The notes under the pieces are model-generated. The model had not been told where the DNA came from. It ran no database searches and saw nothing but the letters and a program-made list of their open reading frames with translations. From Flavobacterium sp. (GTDB taxonomy: Bacteria; Bacteroidota; Bacteroidia; Flavobacteriales; Flavobacteriaceae), in contig NZ_JAIXYH010000078.1 in assembly GCF_027490375.1 (NCBI RefSeq), positions 1-52,210 on the forward strand: a stretch of 52,210 bases of DNA. The letters are read 5' to 3'. Positions 19,817 through 28,782 of this stretch are shown piece by piece; within the stretch, counting starts at the first letter, position 1; each line of letters begins with the position of its first letter. Made by a program: the position numbers and the translations under genes.

Positions 19817-20674
19817 TTAAAGAACCATTTTTTCGATAGGAATTACGAGTATGCCTTGTGCACCTAAATTTTTGAGTTGATCGATGATTTCCCAAAACTC
19901 CGATTCGCGAACAACGGCATGCAAACTGCTCCAGCCGGGTTCTGCCAAGGGTAAAATAGTTGGCGATTTCATTCCGGGTAAGATTTTACTTATTTCGGTT
20001 ACGGCCTTGTTTGGCGCATTTAGCAAAATGTACTTGTTCTCTTTTGCACTGCGAACGGCACGAATGCGAAATAGCAACTGATCTAAAATGCGTTGCTTTT
20101 CCTCGGAAAGTTCTTGGGTGGCAATCATTACAGCCTGACTTTTAGCAACAACTTCAACTTCTTTCAAGCCGTTCATTAGCAAGGTGCTGCCGGTGCTTAC
20201 GATATCGAAAATGGCTTCGGCGAGTCCGATTCCTGGAGCAATTTCTACGCTGCCGCTAATTTCTTCGATGGTTGCTGTAATGCCGTTTTCACGGAAAAAT
20301 TCGGTTAAGATTTTGGGATAACTTGTAGCGATCCGTTTTCCTTGGAAGTACGAAATGCCGTTATAGGATTCGTCTTTGGGAATGGCGAGCGACATGCGGC
20401 ATGCGGCAAAGCCCAAATTTTCGATTACTTGTACGTCTTTGCCGCGTTCGCTGACTTCATTTTGACCGAGGATTCCGATATCGGCAACGCCTTGTTCGAC
20501 GTATTGAGGAATATCATCGTCGCGCAGAAACAGTATTTCGATGGGGAAATTGGCAACATCGGCTTTGAGTTTGCGGGCGCCGTTCGAGATTTTAATACCG
20601 CATTCTTCGAGCAGATTGAGCGATTTTTCGGTAAGACGGCCGCTTTTTTGGACCGCAATTTTTAGTTTACTCAT
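19817..20674 (-). CDS. hisG: ATP phosphoribosyltransferase HisG, long form
   Basis: A 285-residue first enzyme of histidine synthesis, joining ATP to PRPP. It shows KIAVQKSGRLTEKSL, DDIPQYVEQGVADIGILG and the PRPP loop DIVSTGSTLLMNGL. Residues 210-285, including the segment LAEPGWSSLHAVV, form the C-terminal ACT-like domain that binds histidine for feedback inhibition. This is the long hexameric type, which needs no HisZ, and no hisZ is present. The ATG at 20674 lies downstream of the attenuator. Confidence 0.96.
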   Translation of the reverse strand: MSKLKIAVQKSGRLTEKSLNLLEECGIKISNGARKLKADVANFPIEILFLRDDDIPQYVEQGVADIGILGQNEVSERGKDVQVIENLGFAACRMSLAIPKDESYNGISYFQGKRIATSYPKILTEFFRENGITATIEEISGSVEIAPGIGLAEAIFDIVSTGSTLLMNGLKEVEVVAKSQAVMIATQELSEEKQRILDQLLFRIRAVRSAKENKYILLNAPNKAVTEISKILPGMKSPTILPLAEPGWSSLHAVVRESEFWEIIDQLKNLGAQGILVIPIEKMVL

Positions 20675-20712
20675 GGTTTAGAAAATGTGTCTGAGTAAAC
20701 GTGCGGAAAAAC

Positions 20713-20742
20713 AAAAAACCCGTCGGATACTCAGACGGGTTT
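20713..20742 (-). terminator. Candidate his attenuator terminator
   Basis: On the minus strand a perfect 9-bp stem, AAACCCGTC with GACGGGTTT (20734-20742 and 20716-20724), has a 9-base loop and is followed by a run of six T. It lies between the leader peptide and hisG. Two competing pairings exist. GATACT near the leader stop (20773-20778) can pair with AGTATC in the loop (20726-20731). GTCTGAGTA (20728-20736) can pair with TACTCAGAC (20689-20697) downstream. Confidence 0.82.
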
Positions 20743-20776
20743 GAAAGATATTTCGTTTAAAATTTGCATATCAGTA

Positions 20777-20830
20777 TCACCTCGCCTGTAAGCCAGTAAG
20801 ATGATGTAGATGTACAAATTGATTTTTCAT
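20777..20830 (-). CDS. hisL: Histidine operon leader peptide
   Basis: A 17-codon open frame encoding MKNQFVHLHHLTGLQAR, with three His codons in four positions (HLHH). It lies just upstream of a strong terminator hairpin and 103 bases before the hisG start. In classical his attenuation, ribosome stalling at His codons when charged tRNA-His is scarce prevents the terminator from forming. The arrangement here fits that model. The number of His codons is lower than the seven in the E. coli leader. The identification is inferred from position and composition. Confidence 0.78.
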   Translation of the reverse strand: MKNQFVHLHHLTGLQAR

Positions 20831-20949
20831 GTTGTTGTAAAATTCTGCCGTAAATGTAGAAGCTTTATTCGATGCATGATTGTTAAATTTTAATTAATGT
20901 GTTGTTAAAGCGATTCGTAGAGCTTGTAATGTATTGAAAAAAAAATTTT

Positions 20950-21190
20950 TACGAGTACGATTGTTGGTAACGATTGCCTGCGTTAGCGGTTGACGCGGAA
21001 ACCCCACAGCGCTGAGGCCCAAACAAAAACAGGAGGGAAAGGGCGACCACAGGAAGCCTGTTACCGACTTGTTTTTGTGGGCGTTAGCGCGAGGAGTTGC
21101 AGCAAAAACGCGACCTGCCGCAGCCGTAAATTTGTTTAAGGCGGTTTGAAACGTTTGGCACGGCAGGGAACGCCCAAGTAGTAAATACAT
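20950..21190. repeat. Structured intergenic repeat (family A, 21 kb copy)
   Basis: A GC-rich insert of about 240 bases between the his leader and rnpB, without a credible gene. It shares GACGCGGAAACCCCACAGCG (20992-21011) with 45216-45235 at 19 of 20 bases, and GAGGAGTTGCAGCA (from 21091) with 45253. GGCGACCACAGGAAGCC (from 21042) matches 35983-35999 at about 15 of 17. These shared blocks, embedded in different filler, define a dispersed family. The function is unknown. Confidence 0.75.
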
Positions 21191-21232
21191 TATTTCTTGA
21201 TGGAATTCTCGAGGAAAATGCGTTAGTAGGCT

Positions 21233-21240
21233 TATCTTTG
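21233..21240 (+). promoter_or_regulatory. -7 promoter box of rnpB
   Basis: TATCTTTG is an exact TAnnTTTG box. It ends 5 bases before the predicted 5' end of RNase P RNA, the expected distance for a -7 element. Confidence 0.65.
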
Positions 21241-21245
21241 CGCCC

Positions 21246-21562
21246 GCAGACCGCCTTATCGCTCTTGTTTAGGCAGGGGAGGAAAGTCCGGACACCACAG
21301 AGAAGCATAGCGGGTAACGCCCGTCGCTCGAGCAATCGGGAAGGACAAGTGCAACAGAAAGGATGTACAGGTTAAGCTGTAGTGAAATCAGGTAAACTCT
21401 ATGCGGTGAAATTTCAAGTATATCAGCTTTCGCGCAAGCGATAAAGGTTTCTCGCCTGAGGCTGAAGGGTAGAAAGCTAGAATTGTCGGGTAACCGCCAA
21501 TCCAGATAAATGATAAGGCTTCTTCCGTTTGGAGGTTGACAGAATCCGGCTTATAGGTCTGC
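21246..21562 (+). ncRNA. rnpB: RNase P RNA, bacterial class A
   Basis: The catalytic RNA that matures tRNA 5' ends, about 317 bases. The ends pair as GCAGACC (21246-21252) with GGTCTGC (21556-21562) to form helix P1. Near the 5' end is the conserved GAGGAAAGTCCGGAC, and near the 3' end ACAGAATCCGGCTTAT, which together form P4 and the universal core. AAGGGTAGAAAGCTAG and GGGTAACCGCC lie between. A T-run right after P1 suggests the terminator. It converges with rsmD. Confidence 0.96.
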
Positions 21563-21582
21563 TTTTTTTAATTTTTCCTCAG

Positions 21583-22131
21583 CTATTCTACTTCTAGATT
21601 TTCGAAAAAACTAAAGACAGAACCTCCGTAGGCACGCTTTTCCACAAAATTGGGATGCGCATCTAACTTGGTGTGCTTGCTGTGCTCGATAATGAGACAG
21701 CCTTCGGATTCTAGCGATTGTTTTTCAAAAACCAAATCGACAATAGTTAGAAATTGTTTTTCGGAGAAATCGTACGGTGGATCGGCAAAAATTAAGTCGT
21801 ACGCCGTTTTGTTTGCTTCTAAGAATTTGTACACATCGGATTTTACGACGCTTAAATCCATTTCAAATCCGGCGCTGGTTGCTTTGATGAATTTTACGCA
21901 GTTGAAATCGGCATCGACAGCGGTAATTTCTTGGCTGCCGCGCGAGGCAAATTCGTAGGAAATATTGCCGGTTCCTGAAAACAAATCGAGTACGCGTAAC
22001 TGACTGAAATGGTAGCGGTTATTCAAAACATTGAAAAGCGCTTCTTTACTCATATCGGTTGTTGGGCGCACCGGTAAATTTTTTGGCGCTTGGATTCGCC
22101 GACCTTTAAAAGTTCCGGAAACGATTCTCAT
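21583..22131 (-). CDS. rsmD: 16S rRNA (guanine966-N2)-methyltransferase RsmD
   Basis: A 182-residue Rossmann-fold methyltransferase that modifies G966 of 16S rRNA. It shows MRIVSGTFKGRRI and RPTTDMSKEALFNVL, the SAM motif VLDLFSGTGNISYEFASRG, and the catalytic DPPY within LIFADPPYDF. It overlaps the upstream DUF3822 gene by 4 bases, so the two are co-translated. This pairing is common in Flavobacteriia. Confidence 0.95.
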   Translation of the reverse strand: MRIVSGTFKGRRIQAPKNLPVRPTTDMSKEALFNVLNNRYHFSQLRVLDLFSGTGNISYEFASRGSQEITAVDADFNCVKFIKATSAGFEMDLSVVKSDVYKFLEANKTAYDLIFADPPYDFSEKQFLTIVDLVFEKQSLESEGCLIIEHSKHTKLDAHPNFVEKRAYGGSVFSFFENLEVE

Positions 22132-22916
22132 AGATTTAAAATAGGAAAAAAGGTGCGTGCTTCGAGTGGTGAAAGGTTTTGCGATGCGGTATCAACTTGA
22201 GCTACTTCGATGTTTCGAATGTACTGATACGCTAATTGATAAAAGGGCGAATCTTCTGAAATTGAGCCAAATAGCTGCAAATGAAATTGTTCAGGATCTA
22301 ATTCCAACTGTTCGGCGGTAAAGAGCAGATAATAAACAAAATCTGCCGGTTTCATTATTTCAAACGTGTTGTTAAACAGCAAGTTACTTCCTTGAAAAAC
22401 GTATAATGAAAACAAATTTTTATCGACATAGGCCAAAGCCAATTTGTCGGTTCGTTGAGCTGCAATTTTCTGGAACTGCTTGCATAAGCTTGTTTCGAAA
22501 TGATGGTATTCGAAGGTATCGAACTGGTCGAGCAGAAAATTATTAATGTGCACGTACGGAACAAAGACGTTTTTTACGCCGAGTTCTGGTATCTCATCGA
22601 TATCGAATGAATCGGTTTCGAAAAGTTTTGTCGCAAATTGTAGGTACAATTCGGGCTGACCTTCGTCGTACAATTCGTTGGGAACAAATGTAGCGTAGGC
22701 ATTTTTATGGAAAACAACTACTTTTTCGTAGCTGCGCGTTAATTCTGGATACTTCAAAAACGCTTCCCAGTATTGTTCTTCGGTGGTTTTTCGGAAGTCG
22801 GCTACTGGAAATTCGACTTGTGTAGGCGCATGAAACAAGTTGTTGTCGGGATTTGACACTAGAAATGAAAATCCGTTTAAGCCTACAATTAAGTTCAGTT
22901 GGTTACCTTGCGTCAT
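22128..22916 (-). CDS. DUF3822 family protein
   Basis: A 262-residue protein of a Bacteroidota family with no established function. The fold resembles the acetate-kinase/ASKHA type, inferred from family knowledge rather than visible motifs. The ATG at 22916 (MTQGNQLNLIVGLNGFSFLV) is preferred. A TTG 75 bases upstream is possible but would add a basic tail not expected in the family. It overlaps rsmD by 4 bases and is divergent from the helicase gene, with about 117 bases between the starts. Confidence 0.8.
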   Translation of the reverse strand: MTQGNQLNLIVGLNGFSFLVSNPDNNLFHAPTQVEFPVADFRKTTEEQYWEAFLKYPELTRSYEKVVVFHKNAYATFVPNELYDEGQPELYLQFATKLFETDSFDIDEIPELGVKNVFVPYVHINNFLLDQFDTFEYHHFETSLCKQFQKIAAQRTDKLALAYVDKNLFSLYVFQGSNLLFNNTFEIMKPADFVYYLLFTAEQLELDPEQFHLQLFGSISEDSPFYQLAYQYIRNIEVAQVDTASQNLSPLEARTFFPILNL

Positions 22917-23033
22917 GGTTAATAAGCAGTTGCGCAAACTTACGATTTTTCGTGCAGCGGCCCGAGATATTCCGCTATTTTTGGACAGCAATCAACCATC
23001 GCTTTTGCAAATTGTTTTCAATTGCCTTCGCCC

Positions 23034-24446
23034 ATGCAAAACAGCTCTATTTTAGCGCAGCGGCTTAAAGCCTTTTTTCCTTTTGAAACAACGCCTTCGC
23101 AGCAGGTGTTCTTCGAAACGTTTGCTCAATTTTTGAGTGGCGAATCGCAACAGTCGGCATTTGTGCTTAAAGGTTATGCGGGAACAGGAAAAACAACGCT
23201 AATTGCGAGTATCGTTCAGTTTTTTGAATCGATCGACAAAGACGTGGTTTTGATGGCTCCAACCGGACGTGCTGCAAAAGTGATGTCGGGTTATTCTGGA
23301 AAAGATGCCGCCACCATTCATCGAAGCATTTATTATCCGAATGTTACCGATGGGCAGTATGCTTTTACACTGATGAAAAACAAATGGCAGCACGCTTTAT
23401 TTATTATCGATGAGGCGTCTATGCTTTCCGATTCGGGTTCAGAAGCAGTTGGCAACGGTTTGCTCGACGATTTGCTGACGTTTGTGTACAGCGCCGACCA
23501 TTGTGCCGTGCTTTTTGTTGGCGATACTGCGCAGTTGCCGCCCGTTCACAGCGATTTATCGCCGGCATTAGATCCCGAAAAATTAGCGGTTTATTTTTCT
23601 GCTGGAGTTGGAATTACGGAACTTACCGAAGTAATGCGACAAGCAACCGATTCGGGCATTTTGATGAATGCAACCGGTATTCGGAATCTGATTAAGAGCG
23701 AAGAACTCAGTACGTTTCAGTTCCAAATTTCTGGATTTCCCGATATTGTACGTTTGCAAGATCCGTACGATATACAAGATGCTTTTGAAAGTGCTTTTAA
23801 CGAGCGGGAAATCGACGAATCGATTGTTATTGTACGTTCCAACAAACGGGCCAATGCCTACAACAACCAAATTCGGAACCGTATTTTGATGCGCGATCAC
23901 GAAATTGCTACCGGCGATTTACTCATGGTTGTTAAAAACAATTATTATTGGTTGGCCGACGATGCCAGTAAAGATTTCATTGCAAACGGTGATATTGTTG
24001 AAGTACTTGAGATTTTTAAGGAAGAAGAACTTTATGGCAAAAAATTTGCAAGAGTAAAAGTGAAGTTTCTCGACTACCAGCAATCCGACACCTTTGAATG
24101 TTTGGTGATGCTCGATACGTTGCAAAGTGAGTCGCCCGCACTAACGCAAGCCGAATTCCGCGATTTTGCTTCTCAAGTTGAAGAAGATTATATTGAGTAT
24201 AGTCCGAGTACACGTTATAAGAAGATGAAAGAAAATCAGTACTTTAATGCTTTGCAAGTAAAGTTTAGTTACGCCATGACTTGTCATAAAGCCCAAGGCG
24301 GACAATGGAGTAGGGTGTTTGTAGAACAGCCGTATCTTCCTGAAGGCGTGTCAATTCCGTATTATCGTTGGTTGTACACGGCAATTACTCGGGCAAAAGA
24401 AAAGTTGTACTTGCTAAATTTTTCGGACGAGTATTTTAGTGGGTAG
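23034..24446 (+). CDS. RecD-like superfamily 1 helicase/ATPase
   Basis: A 470-residue AAA/SF1 helicase, shorter than RecD or RecD2 (which are about 600-750). Walker A is GYAGTGKTTLIASIV (about residue 50), Walker B IIDEASML, motif III VGDTAQLPPVHS, and the C-terminal UvrD-type domain has MTCHKAQGGQW and YTAITRAKEKLYLLNF (motif VI). It probably unwinds DNA 5' to 3' in repair. It lacks the N-terminal helix-hairpin-helix region of RecD2. The ATG at 23034 is preferred over a TTG four codons earlier. Confidence 0.88.
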   Translation: MQNSSILAQRLKAFFPFETTPSQQVFFETFAQFLSGESQQSAFVLKGYAGTGKTTLIASIVQFFESIDKDVVLMAPTGRAAKVMSGYSGKDAATIHRSIYYPNVTDGQYAFTLMKNKWQHALFIIDEASMLSDSGSEAVGNGLLDDLLTFVYSADHCAVLFVGDTAQLPPVHSDLSPALDPEKLAVYFSAGVGITELTEVMRQATDSGILMNATGIRNLIKSEELSTFQFQISGFPDIVRLQDPYDIQDAFESAFNEREIDESIVIVRSNKRANAYNNQIRNRILMRDHEIATGDLLMVVKNNYYWLADDASKDFIANGDIVEVLEIFKEEELYGKKFARVKVKFLDYQQSDTFECLVMLDTLQSESPALTQAEFRDFASQVEEDYIEYSPSTRYKKMKENQYFNALQVKFSYAMTCHKAQGGQWSRVFVEQPYLPEGVSIPYYRWLYTAITRAKEKLYLLNFSDEYFSG

Positions 24447-24527
24447 GTTTGAAATCATGTAAAAATCTAATGAAATTTTATAAAGTTTATGAACTATAGA
24501 AGAGACATCTTTGTTAAAAGAAAAAAC

Positions 24528-25109
24528 ATGAGCCGATCTTTGGTGCAACCAAGAAAAGTGCTGTTGAGTTCATGGCTTTGTATTTCTTTGATCTTATGTT
24601 CTTGCAAAAAAACTGATGATCCGGTAGTATTGGCAAAGGAAATCAACGCGGAGAAGTTCCAAAATTCGAAACAGCTTACGGCCGATGCGTCTTTGTTGGT
24701 TGAGTGGGCTGCCATTAATTTGGTCGAACTTGAAATGCTGCGTTTAGCTGACCGTCGTTCAGCGAAAACGGAATTACGTGAGAAAGTGGATATGCTGCTG
24801 AAAGCGCATCAAAAGCTTAACGACGACATTCACGCTGCTGCAACCGCAGAGGGAATAACGATTCCGAATGCTTTGTCAGACGATGGAAAAGCGCAAATCG
24901 AGAAGTTGTACCGCGTAAATGCGTCGAGTTTCGAAGCTACGTTTATTAAAACGCTGCGCGATTCGCATACGCAAACGGTTTTGATTGCGGAGAAACTTGC
25001 GGCAAGCACGTCGAAATCTGATTTACAGAAATTGGCGGGTCGTGCTTTACCGGAACTGCAATCGCATTTGGTGGACATCAGGTTAAAAAATGAAGTTTCG
25101 CAACGATGA
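24528..25109 (+). CDS. DUF4142 lipoprotein
   Basis: A 193-residue protein with a hydrophobic signal ending LILCSC, whose cysteines make a lipoprotein likely. The remainder is helical and fits the DUF4142 four-helix, ferritin-like periplasmic family. Members often respond to stress, but no function is established. An in-frame ATG at 24489 would add 13 residues ahead of the signal. I prefer 24528 because the added stretch weakens the signal peptide. A strong terminator follows at 25201. Confidence 0.75.
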   Translation: MSRSLVQPRKVLLSSWLCISLILCSCKKTDDPVVLAKEINAEKFQNSKQLTADASLLVEWAAINLVELEMLRLADRRSAKTELREKVDMLLKAHQKLNDDIHAAATAEGITIPNALSDDGKAQIEKLYRVNASSFEATFIKTLRDSHTQTVLIAEKLAASTSKSDLQKLAGRALPELQSHLVDIRLKNEVSQR

Positions 25110-25200
25110 TATAAATTTTGTGTTAGGGCGAACGATTAGTAACTGGGGAGCTTTCTTCGGAAAGTGTTGCTAATCAATTTGTTTTAATTGTTTTTGGGGG

Positions 25201-25231
25201 AAAGACCGGCATTTTGTGTCCGGTCTTTTTT
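25201..25231 (+). terminator. Rho-independent terminator
   Basis: A perfect 9-bp stem AAAGACCGG with CCGGTCTTT (25201-25209, 25220-25228) followed by T's. It ends the DUF4142 transcript. Confidence 0.88.
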
Positions 25232-25263
25232 ATTTTGGGAAAGGGCTTAATGCTGTCGAGGGC

Positions 25264-25300
25264 AAGAGTTTTTTTGGGAAGCTAGTCCCGATAGCTACAG
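25264..25300. repeat. Repeat around the CCCGATAGC palindrome, degenerate copy
   Basis: TTTTTTTGGGAAGCTAGTCCCGATAGCT followed by CAGGGAT. The first part is almost identical, in reverse orientation, to 45131-45165, where the palindrome is perfect. Here one arm has been altered to CTACAGGGAT. Confidence 0.65.
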
Positions 25301-25497
25301 GGATTGCTACGATCACTTCTTAATGTTTTTGCCTACACGTAACCACAATTCTTGTGAAGCGTATGACATTCTGTCCGTTATGAGAAGCGTTGTGAAGCAT
25401 TGTGCTCCATCGGTACCTGAGCGAGTCGCTGTTTTAACCGACAAGTTCGCATAGGAAAAACTTTTCCCCTTAGCCAATCTACGCGAATATCCCAGCG

Positions 25498-26190
25498 GAC
25501 CACATAGGCACAGAGTTCACAAAAGGTTTTACTCCAATTCCACAAGAAGGAATTTTTTCATTTCTTTCACTTCCAATAGCTATTGGAATTCACTTCTTTT
25601 CCATTTTCTATCCTACTTCGGTTGACCACATAGGCACAGAGTTCACAAAAGGTTTTACTCCAATTCCACAAGAAAGAATTTCTTCACTACCGATTGCTAT
25701 CGGAATCAATTTTTTCACTTCTTTTCCATTTTTTCCATTTTCTATCTTATTTAGGTTGACCACATAGGCACAGAGTTCACAAAAGGTTTTACTCGAATTT
25801 CAAAAGGAAGAATTTCTTCATCTCTTTCAGTTCCTAAAGATATCGCAATTCAGTTCTTTCACTTCCGATAGCTTTCGGAATCAGTTTTTTCACTCCTTTT
25901 CCATTTTTTCCATTTTCTATCCTATTTCGGTTGACCACATAGGCACAGAGTTCACAAAAGGTTTTACTCGAATTTCATAAGGAGGAATTTCTTCACTACC
26001 GATTGCTATCGGAATCAATTTTTTCACTTCTTTTCCATTTTTTCCATTTTCTATCTTATTTCGGTTGACCACATAGGCACAGAGTTCACAAAAGGTTTTA
26101 CTCGAATTCCACAAGAAGGAATTTTTTCATTTCTTTCACTTCCGATAGCTATTGGAATTCACTTCTTTTCCATTTTTTCCATTTTTTCAA
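25498..26190. repeat. Five-copy tandem array, 126-175 base units
   Basis: Copies begin with GACCACATAGGCACAGAG at 25498, 25624, 25758, 25933 and 26067, giving unit lengths of 126, 134, 175 and 134. Each unit holds the same ACAAAAGGTTTTACT block, a T-rich part rich in TTTTCCATTTTC, and one or two short palindromic blocks like TTCCGATAGCTATCGGAA in varied states of decay. There is no credible gene in it. The 175-base unit has one extra internal block. Confidence 0.9.
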
Positions 26191-26245
26191 TCTTTTAATC
26201 TTTTAATCTTTCAATCTCGAAATCTCGAAATCTCGAAATCTCTTC
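26191..26245. repeat. Short simple-sequence repeat
   Basis: Period-8 runs: ATCTTTTA repeated about twice, then AATCTCGA repeated about three times. This is slippage-prone filler between the tandem array and the structured repeat. Confidence 0.8.
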
Positions 26246-26413
26246 GAAGCTCTTCCCGTTTTCCGCTGTAGTCCTCGTAAAAGGCGCGGTTTTCATGGGG
26301 CTATACCCGGCTTCTTGGGTCGCCGTTTCTAGCCCAATTCAATCGAGCGTCTTTTCCTCCGGGCTGCCGCTGCAACCGGGGCTAGGGCATACGTTACTAA
26401 CGTTTGGTGGGAA
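26246..26413. repeat. Structured repeat element (family B, 26 kb copy)
   Basis: It begins GAAGCTCTTCCCG and ends GGGCTGCCGCTGCAACCGGGGC, followed by TAGGGCATACGTTACTAACG and TTTGGTGG. Both ends recur at 30232-30402 with nearly the same 3' end and a different interior. The inner part pairs only partly. It lies in a stretch with no gene. Confidence 0.75.
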
Positions 26414-26632
26414 GGTGTATATTTTTAAGAGATAAGAGAAAAAGCAAGTTTTTAATATCACATTTTCGGGACACGCATAAATTAGCTGATTTAACGTTAT
26501 GTTTTTAAATGATTTACGAGTTTTGTTGAAACTGATAACGGAAGTGTAAATCTCGGGATTAGGCAAGCAGGCCAAAATGTTATTCTCAAATTATCACAAT
26601 TAGGTTAAATTTACGAATCTTAGATAGAAGAA

Positions 26633-26881
26633 ATGATTGAGAAATTTTTGATGATCTCGTTTTCACTGCTAATAATTTTTCTGTTTTCGTTAGACTTTAA
26701 TGAAAAATGAACAGACAGAACTTACGAAAAGGTCAAAAATCTTAATAGCACTTGGTACTGGTTTAGAGTGTTTAAAGTTGAAAAAACAAAAGAGAACTAT
26801 CAAAAGTTTCGAAAAGGATTAGCAAGTTTTGTGATTATTGTAATGGCTTTAGGACTAGTAATGGTATTTGTAAAGGGATAG
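26633..26881 (+). pseudogene. Small two-helix membrane protein gene with an in-frame TGA
   Basis: Reading from the ATG at 26633, 25 codons (MIEKFLMISFSLLIIFLFSL, then DFNEK) reach a TGA at 26708-26710. The same frame continues for 56 more codons to TAG at 26881, with a second hydrophobic segment (LASFVIIVMALGLVMVFVKG). The whole, 82 codons, would be a small membrane protein with two helices and a basic middle. I do not recognise a family. A single nonsense change is the simplest reading. Alternatively this is non-coding and the alignment of two hydrophobic segments in one frame is chance. Confidence 0.4.
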
Positions 26882-27058
26882 AAAAACAGCAGTTAACACG
26901 CATTTGGAAAAAAAATAGTCTTAGTAGCTAATTAGAGCTTTTTGCAATGAATCAAGTTGAGCGCTTACCGATAATTTTGAACTCTGATTTCCGCGCTTTT
27001 GCATATTTTTAGACTGTTAGTAGTAATGGCAACGCAGAATTAAGAAGATAAAAAAAAC

Positions 27059-28123
27059 ATGAAAATAAAATTGCATTTACTTGGTCTTTTAATGATTTAT
27101 ACTATTTCTTTTTCGTAGGAAGACAAAGCTGACTTGGCAATAAAAGAAATTATCAAAAAACATAAAATTGTTGGTTTACAACTATCGGTAATTAAAGATA
27201 ATGTACTTGTAAAATCAAGTCATTATGGATTCGCTAATATTCAAGATTCAATTGCAGTTGATCGAGAAACTGTTTTCAGTCTTAATTCAATTACAAAAGC
27301 ATTTACCGGAGTTGCAATAATGCAATTGGTTGAAAATGGAAAACTAAACCTTGGACAACCTATTTCAAATTATTTAAATGATCTACCCATTAATTGGCAA
27401 AAGATTACGGTAGAACAGTTGGCTACTCATAAATCTGGTCTTCCTGATATTTGGGATTCTCAAGGTAATTTGCTATCCGAAGATGGTGATACTTTGTTCG
27501 AAAAAGTCAAAGAATTGCCCTGTGCTTTCGAGCCTGGAAAAAATGTAAGAATATGCTTAATAAATTACATGCTACTTGGGATGCTCATAGAAAAAATTTG
27601 CGGACAGTCGTTTGAAGAATTTATTACCCTTAACCAATTTAAAAAAGCCGGAATGAAAAACGCCATGAAAGCAGGACTTGGCGATTTTTACAACATCATA
27701 AAGCACTCTGCAAGACCTTATACATATTTTAGAAATAACGTTTTGACTAATGTTTATCAACCAATACCTTCAATTTTATTGCCAGCAGGCGGAGTATATG
27801 CGACAGCCGAAGAAATGGCAAAGTGGATAATTGCGCTTCAAACTAATCAATTAATAAACGCTGAAAATCTAAAAATTCTTTTAAAACCTATTGAATTTGA
27901 GAATGGAAAACAATTTGAAGAAAATGGATTGCTGGACAGAAGTTCAATTGGATTTTCATTAAGTTCTAGAGCCGAGAATCCAATAATAGCTTTAATGGGT
28001 GGTTCCAGAAATGCGGTGTTTATTTATCCTGAGAAAAATATTTCAGTGGTAATTTTGACAAATTTAATGGGATCTCATCCTCAAAATTTTATAGAAGAGA
28101 TCACTAAATTTTATGTTAACTAG
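27059..28123 (+). pseudogene. Serine hydrolase (class C beta-lactamase-like) broken by a TAG
   Basis: From ATG 27059 the frame gives a signal peptide (MKIKLHLLGLLMIYTISFS) and then TAG at 27116-27118, followed in the same frame by EDKADLAIKE and 329 further codons. CAG (Gln) to TAG is the likely change, since Bacteroidota exported proteins often have Q after the cleavage site. The remaining open frame can start only at a TTG at 27134, without the signal. SITK (residues 77-80) keeps the nucleophile motif, but the usual YSN is replaced by ICL (165-167) and the HxG motif by LMG. So it is probably an inactive relic. Confidence 0.75.
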
Positions 28124-28365
28124 AAACAAAAATTATTGCCAACAGCCGCAGGTTATGGGCTCGAATGTATAAAGTTGGCATATTACTTTCACGATCTGGG
28201 AGGAGCGATAAAACTTGTATTTTAGTGGACGTTGAAACCAACCCTTAACCATCCTTGAATTACCTTTCGTTTACAATACGTTTAGAAAAAATAAAATACC
28301 TTGGTCGTGTATTCGGCTGGAATTTCAAAGAGTTCTAAAATACATCTTTGATAAAATTACACACT

Positions 28366-28776
28366 ATGGAACACAAGCAAGACGACAACTCGGTACTTTT
28401 CCTCAAAAAGAAAGAGGGCAGAGTGTACCATTGCGGCAGTATGACTGCAATTTTTAAAGCCGATGAAAACGAAACGGCTAACAAGTACAGTATTTCCGAA
28501 TGGTGGTTAGAACCTTATTCTACCGGTCCGGGCGCTCACCAGCACGAGGCTAACGATGAGGTTTTCTGCGGTATTTCAGGCGTTACATCGGTACTGGTTG
28601 GCGAGACATGGATAGATGTAGAACCCGGTGATTTTTTGCGCATTCCTGCCAAGACGCAACACGATTTTGCAAATAATACGTCCGAGAAATGTGCCGTACT
28701 AAACTTTTTTATTCCGGGCGGATTTGAAAGAAATATGCCCGCTATTGTTAACTGGTTCGAATCAAACCAACCCTAA
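28366..28776 (+). CDS. Cupin-domain protein
   Basis: A 137-residue single-domain cupin. Metal-site motifs: GAHQHEANDEVFCGISG (HxH followed by E) and IPAKTQHDFANN with the distal His. Cupins of this size act as small dioxygenases, isomerases or ligand sensors, and the exact role cannot be told. The ATG at 28366 is chosen over a TTG 18 bases upstream. It starts after 240 bases of sequence without an identifiable gene, and the acetyltransferase follows 6 bases after it, so the two may be co-transcribed. Confidence 0.85.
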   Translation: MEHKQDDNSVLFLKKKEGRVYHCGSMTAIFKADENETANKYSISEWWLEPYSTGPGAHQHEANDEVFCGISGVTSVLVGETWIDVEPGDFLRIPAKTQHDFANNTSEKCAVLNFFIPGGFERNMPAIVNWFESNQP

Positions 28777-28782
28777 CCCGCT

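Noticed and set aside
25917..26114. Minus-strand open frame in the 25.5-26.2 kb tandem array
   Set aside because: It spans repeat units and its sequence simply repeats the unit. It is not a gene.
1..26190. CRISPR array
   Set aside because: Units are 126-390 bases long, with no 25-40 base repeats separated by unique spacers and no cas genes.
28748..28768. Possible tRNA T-loop (GGTTCGAATC)
   Set aside because: It lies inside the cupin gene and lacks the other arms. No tRNA was found in the window.
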